DNA from: an uncultured Clostridia bacterium
GTDB taxonomy: Bacteria > Bacillota > Clostridia > Christensenellales > Borkfalkiaceae
DNA: 8,379 nt
NCBI GenBank assembly: GCA_900557285.1
Contig: USSJ01000042.1
Coordinates: forward strand, 1 to 8,379
Reading direction: 5' to 3'
Each line of letters opens with the position of its first letter. The stretch's first letter is position 1. Below the pieces are notes generated by a model. The model was not told the DNA's origin. It worked only from the letters and a program-made list of their open reading frames with translations, and ran no database searches. A program made the position numbers and the translations under genes. This document shows, piece after piece, positions 5,679-8,379 of the stretch.

Positions 5679-7001
5679 TTACTTATCTCCTCTTTGCATC
5701 TGTATTTTCAAATTGCCGAACGCCGTCGCTTCGATCGGGATCGCGTGTACTTTTACGCCGCACGCCCGTTCGGTCAGCTCATTCAAAAATCCGTTCTTCG
5801 CACCGCCGCCGACGATACAAAGACCTTTGTATTTTTCACCTGTGATCTTTTCCAGCTCACGCATTGCCTTCGCATAACTGTTTGCAAGGCTCATAAACGC
5901 ACAACGGAAATAATCGCTCGCCTTTTCCGGCAGAGGTCTGCCGTTTTCGCGCAGATATTCGTCAAATGCGCCCTTCATGCTCTCGGGAGCAAGGAATCTC
6001 CAGTCGTCCGCATCGATCGTCTCCGCATACGTACCCTGTTCCGCTTCCGCCGCAATATCCCCGAACGACTTATCCGGGCAAAGTTCCTTGCGCAACGACT
6101 GCACGAGCCACAATCCCATGATATTTTTCAAAAACCGGATGTAGCCCACACCGCCTTCGTTCGTATAGTTTGCTTCGCAGCTCTTCTCGGTCAGGATCGG
6201 TTCTTTCAGGCGCACGCCGAACAATGACCACGTTCCCGACGACAGATACGGCATATTCACCGAATCTTCGGGGATTCCTTCCACGGCGCTCGCCGTATCG
6301 TGCGAAGCGCACAGGACGACCGTCGTCTGCCCGCCGACTTCTTTCGCGATTTCCTCTTTCAATGCGCCGACAACCGTTCCCGGTGCGTCCAGATGTCCGA
6401 ACAGGCGCTGCGGCAAACCAAGGCGGCTCACCACTTCCATGTCGTACTGACCCGTACGCGCGTCCAAAAGTCCCGACGTCGAAGCCTCCGTATATTCTTT
6501 CTTGGCAACTCCCGTCAGTTTATAAGAGAAATATTCCGGAAGCATCAGGAACATTTCCGCTTTCTCCAACCGGCCTTTCTTTAAATCGTCATACAGCTGA
6601 TAAATCGTGTTGAACGGCTGGAACTGAATGCCCGTATGTGCATACAATTCCTTGAACGGCATGATCTTATGTACTTCTTCGATCGGCCCTTTCGTACGAT
6701 CGTCACGGTATGCGTGGCAAGGCAGGATCTCTTTCCCGTCTTTGTCCAGAAGGACATAATCCACACCCCACGTATCGATCGCAACGCTCTCGATCTTCCC
6801 GAACTGGCGGAACGATTCCTTCAAGCCCGCTACGATCTCGCGGAACAATCTGTCCACATCCCAGACCAACGTCCCGTTGACATCGTCCACTCCGTTATAA
6901 AAACGATACACTTCCTTGGTGCAAAGCTCTCCGCCTTCTTTCCAGCCGACTATGTGCCTGCCGCTGGATGCGCCAATGTCGATTGCTACGTAATATTTCA
7001 T
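5679..7001 (-). CDS. rhaB: Rhamnulokinase, FGGY carbohydrate kinase family
   Basis: It phosphorylates L-rhamnulose to L-rhamnulose 1-phosphate with ATP, the step after RhaA. The frame opens at 7055, but GGAGGAA just before ATG 7001 and the promoter -10 at 7026-7021 fix the start at 7001, giving 440 residues. Visible motifs are IDIGASSGR (7-15, phosphate loop of the first lobe), DTWGVDY (76-82), SHDTASAV with the probable catalytic base D235 (233-240), SSGTWSL (254-260), and GGGAKN (398-403, nucleotide site). After the conserved EATAFGN (424-430) it ends within ten residues, whereas the family, as I recall it, continues for roughly 30-40 more (E. coli 489 residues), so the C-terminus looks shortened. 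All catalytic motifs are intact. It is first in the rhaBA operon and divergent from the AraC-type regulator. Confidence 0.95.
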   Translation of the reverse strand: MKYYVAIDIGASSGRHIVGWKEGGELCTKEVYRFYNGVDDVNGTLVWDVDRLFREIVAGLKESFRQFGKIESVAIDTWGVDYVLLDKDGKEILPCHAYRDDRTKGPIEEVHKIMPFKELYAHTGIQFQPFNTIYQLYDDLKKGRLEKAEMFLMLPEYFSYKLTGVAKKEYTEASTSGLLDARTGQYDMEVVSRLGLPQRLFGHLDAPGTVVGALKEEIAKEVGGQTTVVLCASHDTASAVEGIPEDSVNMPYLSSGTWSLFGVRLKEPILTEKSCEANYTNEGGVGYIRFLKNIMGLWLVQSLRKELCPDKSFGDIAAEAEQGTYAETIDADDWRFLAPESMKGAFDEYLRENGRPLPEKASDYFRCAFMSLANSYAKAMRELEKITGEKYKGLCIVGGGAKNGFLNELTERACGVKVHAIPIEATAFGNLKIQMQRGDK

Positions 7002-7020
7002 TTCTTCCTCCGTCGCTAAC

Positions 7021-7049
7021 ATTATAGCGAATTTTAATTTATTAAACAA
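7021..7049 (-). promoter_or_regulatory. Promoter of the rhaBA operon
   Basis: Read leftward, TTGTTT (7049-7044), a 17-base spacer and a perfect TATAAT (7026-7021) precede rhaB. The -35 matches only three of six bases, as expected for an activator-dependent sugar operon. The predicted start is near 7014, with a short leader carrying GGAGGAA. The perfect palindrome TTTAATTTATTAAA (7033-7046) overlaps the spacer and -35 and could be a regulator site. No catabolite-response (cre) sequence was recognised. Confidence 0.65.
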
Positions 7050-7063
7050 GGACACTATTTATT

Positions 7064-7080
7064 GAAAAAAGTATCTTTTC
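7064..7080. promoter_or_regulatory. Inverted repeat in the rhaB/araC-type intergenic region
   Basis: GAAAA (7064-7068) and TTTTC (7076-7080) are inverted around seven bases, directly beside the TTGACA of the regulator promoter and upstream of the rhaB -35. A regulator site there could serve both promoters. The arms are short and A/T-rich, so this is only a candidate. Confidence 0.2.
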
Positions 7081-7109
7081 TTGACATTTTAAACAGACTG
7101 TGATACAAT
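7081..7109 (+). promoter_or_regulatory. Promoter of the AraC-type regulator gene
   Basis: A consensus TTGACA (7081-7086), a 17-base spacer and TACAAT (7104-7109) form the strongest-looking promoter in the window. Its predicted start, seven bases after the -10, falls on position 7116, the A of the regulator's ATG. No ribosome binding site is present between the -10 and the ATG. Confidence 0.75.
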
Positions 7110-7115
7110 ACAGGC

Positions 7116-8379
7116 ATGCAAAAAGAATTCATTGAAAAACTGGCGCAGATCACGGACGAGGAGCACGATATTCTGCGGGGACAGACCGACATCGACCGCA
7201 CGCAATACGCCGCAGGAAAAGAATTTATCATACGGGCGCAGAAACTTCTGAACAAATCGCAGATGGCGCTGCGTCCGCACACGCGGTTCATCGATTTTCC
7301 CGAACACGGTCACGATTACATGGAATTCATGTATGTACTGCAAGGGAGTATCACGCATATGATCAAGGGAGAGAAAGTCTGCCTGCAAAGCGGCGATATT
7401 CTGTTTCTGAACCGTCATATCCGCCACAGCGTCCTTCGGGCGGGAAAAGACGATCTGGGCATCAACTTTATCGCTTCGAACACCTTTTTGCAGGTGATCC
7501 TGCACAATGTTGAAAACAATCCGGTCATGCGCGACTTCCTCGCGCGGAATTTTGCGCCCGACGGCGAAGGCGAATACCTGCATTTCAAGACGCAGGAGCA
7601 CTTTCCCATCCGCAATCTGCTGGACAATTTGATCTATGCCGTCGCTTACCCGACCGAACAGGATCCTTCCGTCCTTTCGCAGCTGATCTCATTGCTGTTT
7701 ACATACCTTGCCCTGTATAAAGATTCTCTGGCAGGCGGAAAGCTGGCCGCATCCCCCGACTCGGTATTAAAACAAAAAGTTTCGATGTATCTGGAACACA
7801 ACTATCCCGACGCAACGCTGGGTGCCATCGCGGAAGAGTTAGGCTACAGCAGCGAATACATCTCGCGGCGCATCCATGAAGTTTTCGGGAAGCCCTTCCG
7901 CGAACTTCTCGCTGACGAACGTCTGAAAACAGCAGAACGGCTGCTGCGCACGACGGATATGGGACACATACCGCAGAGCCTTGACAGCGTCATTGTGACG
8001 ACGGCGGGCCGTATGCGCCTGCCCGAGACCGATGCCGTGTTTGTGGTGGGCCTTTTGGAGGGCGAATTCCCCCAGACGCCCGGCGACCAGGGACTTTTGA
8101 CCCACGCGGACCGCGACCTGATGATGGCGCAGGGGGCCGAGCTGCCCGACTGCTTTGCCAATAAAGTCCTGCGCGAAGGCATCTGCTTTTATAAGGCGCT
8201 GACCGTCGCACGGAAGTATCTCTGGTTGAGCTGGCCCACCGCCGCCCATGCCGGGGACACGGCCCCCGCCAGCGCCGCGCTGGCCCCGGTGCTGCAATAT
8301 TTGCAGGTGCCGCCCTGTGCGCCCACCGCGGTGCAGCTGGCGGCGGCCCCCGCCGCCGCGCTGGATATGCTCGGCACGC
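7116..8379 (+). CDS. Chimeric frame: AraC-family regulator running in-frame into AddB, open at right edge
   Basis: The 421 codons seen are two unrelated pieces. Residues 1 to about 282 are an AraC-family regulator. It has an N-terminal cupin-type sensor domain (about 50-120, with RPHTRFIDFPEHGHDYMEF and the GEKVCLQSGDILFLN turn), a helical linker, and the first helix-turn-helix of the DNA-binding domain (about 217-278, LGAIAEELGYSSEYISRRIH, then GKPFRELL and RLKTAERLLRTTDM). The second helix-turn-helix, expected in the next 30 or so residues, is absent. From about residue 283 the frame encodes AddB instead, without a stop. As written the regulator would probably not bind DNA properly. Its position divergent from rhaBA suggests that the intact form activates rhamnose genes. 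The ATG has no ribosome binding site and coincides with the predicted transcript start. Confidence 0.85.
   Translation, partial: MQKEFIEKLAQITDEEHDILRGQTDIDRTQYAAGKEFIIRAQKLLNKSQMALRPHTRFIDFPEHGHDYMEFMYVLQGSITHMIKGEKVCLQSGDILFLNRHIRHSVLRAGKDDLGINFIASNTFLQVILHNVENNPVMRDFLARNFAPDGEGEYLHFKTQEHFPIRNLLDNLIYAVAYPTEQDPSVLSQLISLLFTYLALYKDSLAGGKLAASPDSVLKQKVSMYLEHNYPDATLGAIAEELGYSSEYISRRIHEVFGKPFRELLADERLKTAERLLRTTDMGHIPQSLDSVIVTTAGRMRLPETDAVFVVGLLEGEFPQTPGDQGLLTHADRDLMMAQGAELPDCFANKVLREGICFYKALTVARKYLWLSWPTAAHAGDTAPASAALAPVLQYLQVPPCAPTAVQLAAAPAAALDMLGT
7962..8379 (+). pseudogene. addB: Internal fragment of AddB, helicase-nuclease subunit B
   Basis: Roughly 140 residues resemble an internal part of AddB, the B subunit of the AddAB recombination helicase-nuclease: IPQSLDSVIVTTAGRMRLPE, then AVFVVGLLEGEFPQTPGDQG, then KALTVARKYLWLSWP. 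This is the C-terminal helicase-like region in which AddB carries a D/T-x-V...R-x-R-L then VFV-x-G-x-x-E-G-x-FP pattern. AddB proteins exceed 1000 residues, so both ends are missing: the start at the junction and the rest beyond the window. GC (about 62-80% per hand-counted line) and GCC/GCG/CCC-rich codon use differ sharply from everything to the left and suggest a high-GC gut Clostridia donor such as a Faecalibacterium relative. The donor is a guess; the family call is fairly firm. Confidence 0.75.

Noticed and set aside
7089..7601. Leftward 170-codon frame opposite the AraC-type gene
   Set aside because: It is antisense to a recognisable sensor domain and has no promoter or ribosome binding site of its own.
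7116..8379. A novel AraC-AddB fusion, i.e. a regulator controlling or recruiting a DNA-repair nuclease
   Set aside because: The AraC part lacks its second helix-turn-helix, the AddB part starts mid-domain, and GC changes exactly at the join. A chimera explains all three without a new system.

Overview
The window reads as chromosomal DNA from an anaerobic, probably gut-associated Clostridia-type Firmicute of moderate GC. The basis is AGGAGG-type ribosome binding sites, TTGACA/TATAAT-type promoters with 17-base spacers, and the protein families present. A low-repeat, ordinary layout runs to about position 7960. From there to the right edge the DNA changes abruptly to much higher GC (about 62-80% in hand-counted 60-base lines, against about 47-57% just before) and to an unrelated protein.

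Left block (1-1385): a divergent pair. A di-cluster 4Fe-4S protein, cut by the left edge, is read leftward, and a Crp/Fnr-family regulator is read rightward. Their promoters overlap in the short gap. A 16-base near-palindrome is centred exactly where a class II Crp/Fnr activator would sit for the Fe-S gene (-41.5), and just downstream of the regulator's own predicted start site. This suggests one site that activates the Fe-S gene and represses the regulator. Behind the regulator lies an array of degenerate 12-base repeats, then gene-free DNA and a perfect 22-bp bidirectional terminator.

Middle block (1758-4034), all leftward: an HU-type DNA-binding protein with its own promoter, then a two-gene operon of short-chain CHR (chromate-type) transporters with an ATGA overlap. 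The first CHR protein is unusual in having long charged, apparently disordered tails on both sides of its membrane core.

Right block (4035-7115): an L-rhamnose catabolic operon read leftward, rhaB (rhamnulokinase) then rhaA (L-rhamnose isomerase), one base apart, followed by several stem-loops. An AraC-family regulator is divergently oriented and presumably controls rhaBA. Its promoter places the transcription start on the A of its ATG, so the message may be leaderless. Rhamnulose-1-phosphate aldolase is not in the window.

Right edge (about 7956-8379): the AraC reading frame runs without a stop into a fragment of AddB, the B subunit of the AddAB helicase-nuclease, in high-GC DNA. The regulator loses its second helix-turn-helix. 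The simplest reading is an assembly chimera between two organisms. A real recombination fusion is possible but less likely. I found no convincing undescribed multi-gene system here. The most useful leads are this junction, the candidate Crp/Fnr dual site, the tailed CHR protein and the 12-base repeat array.
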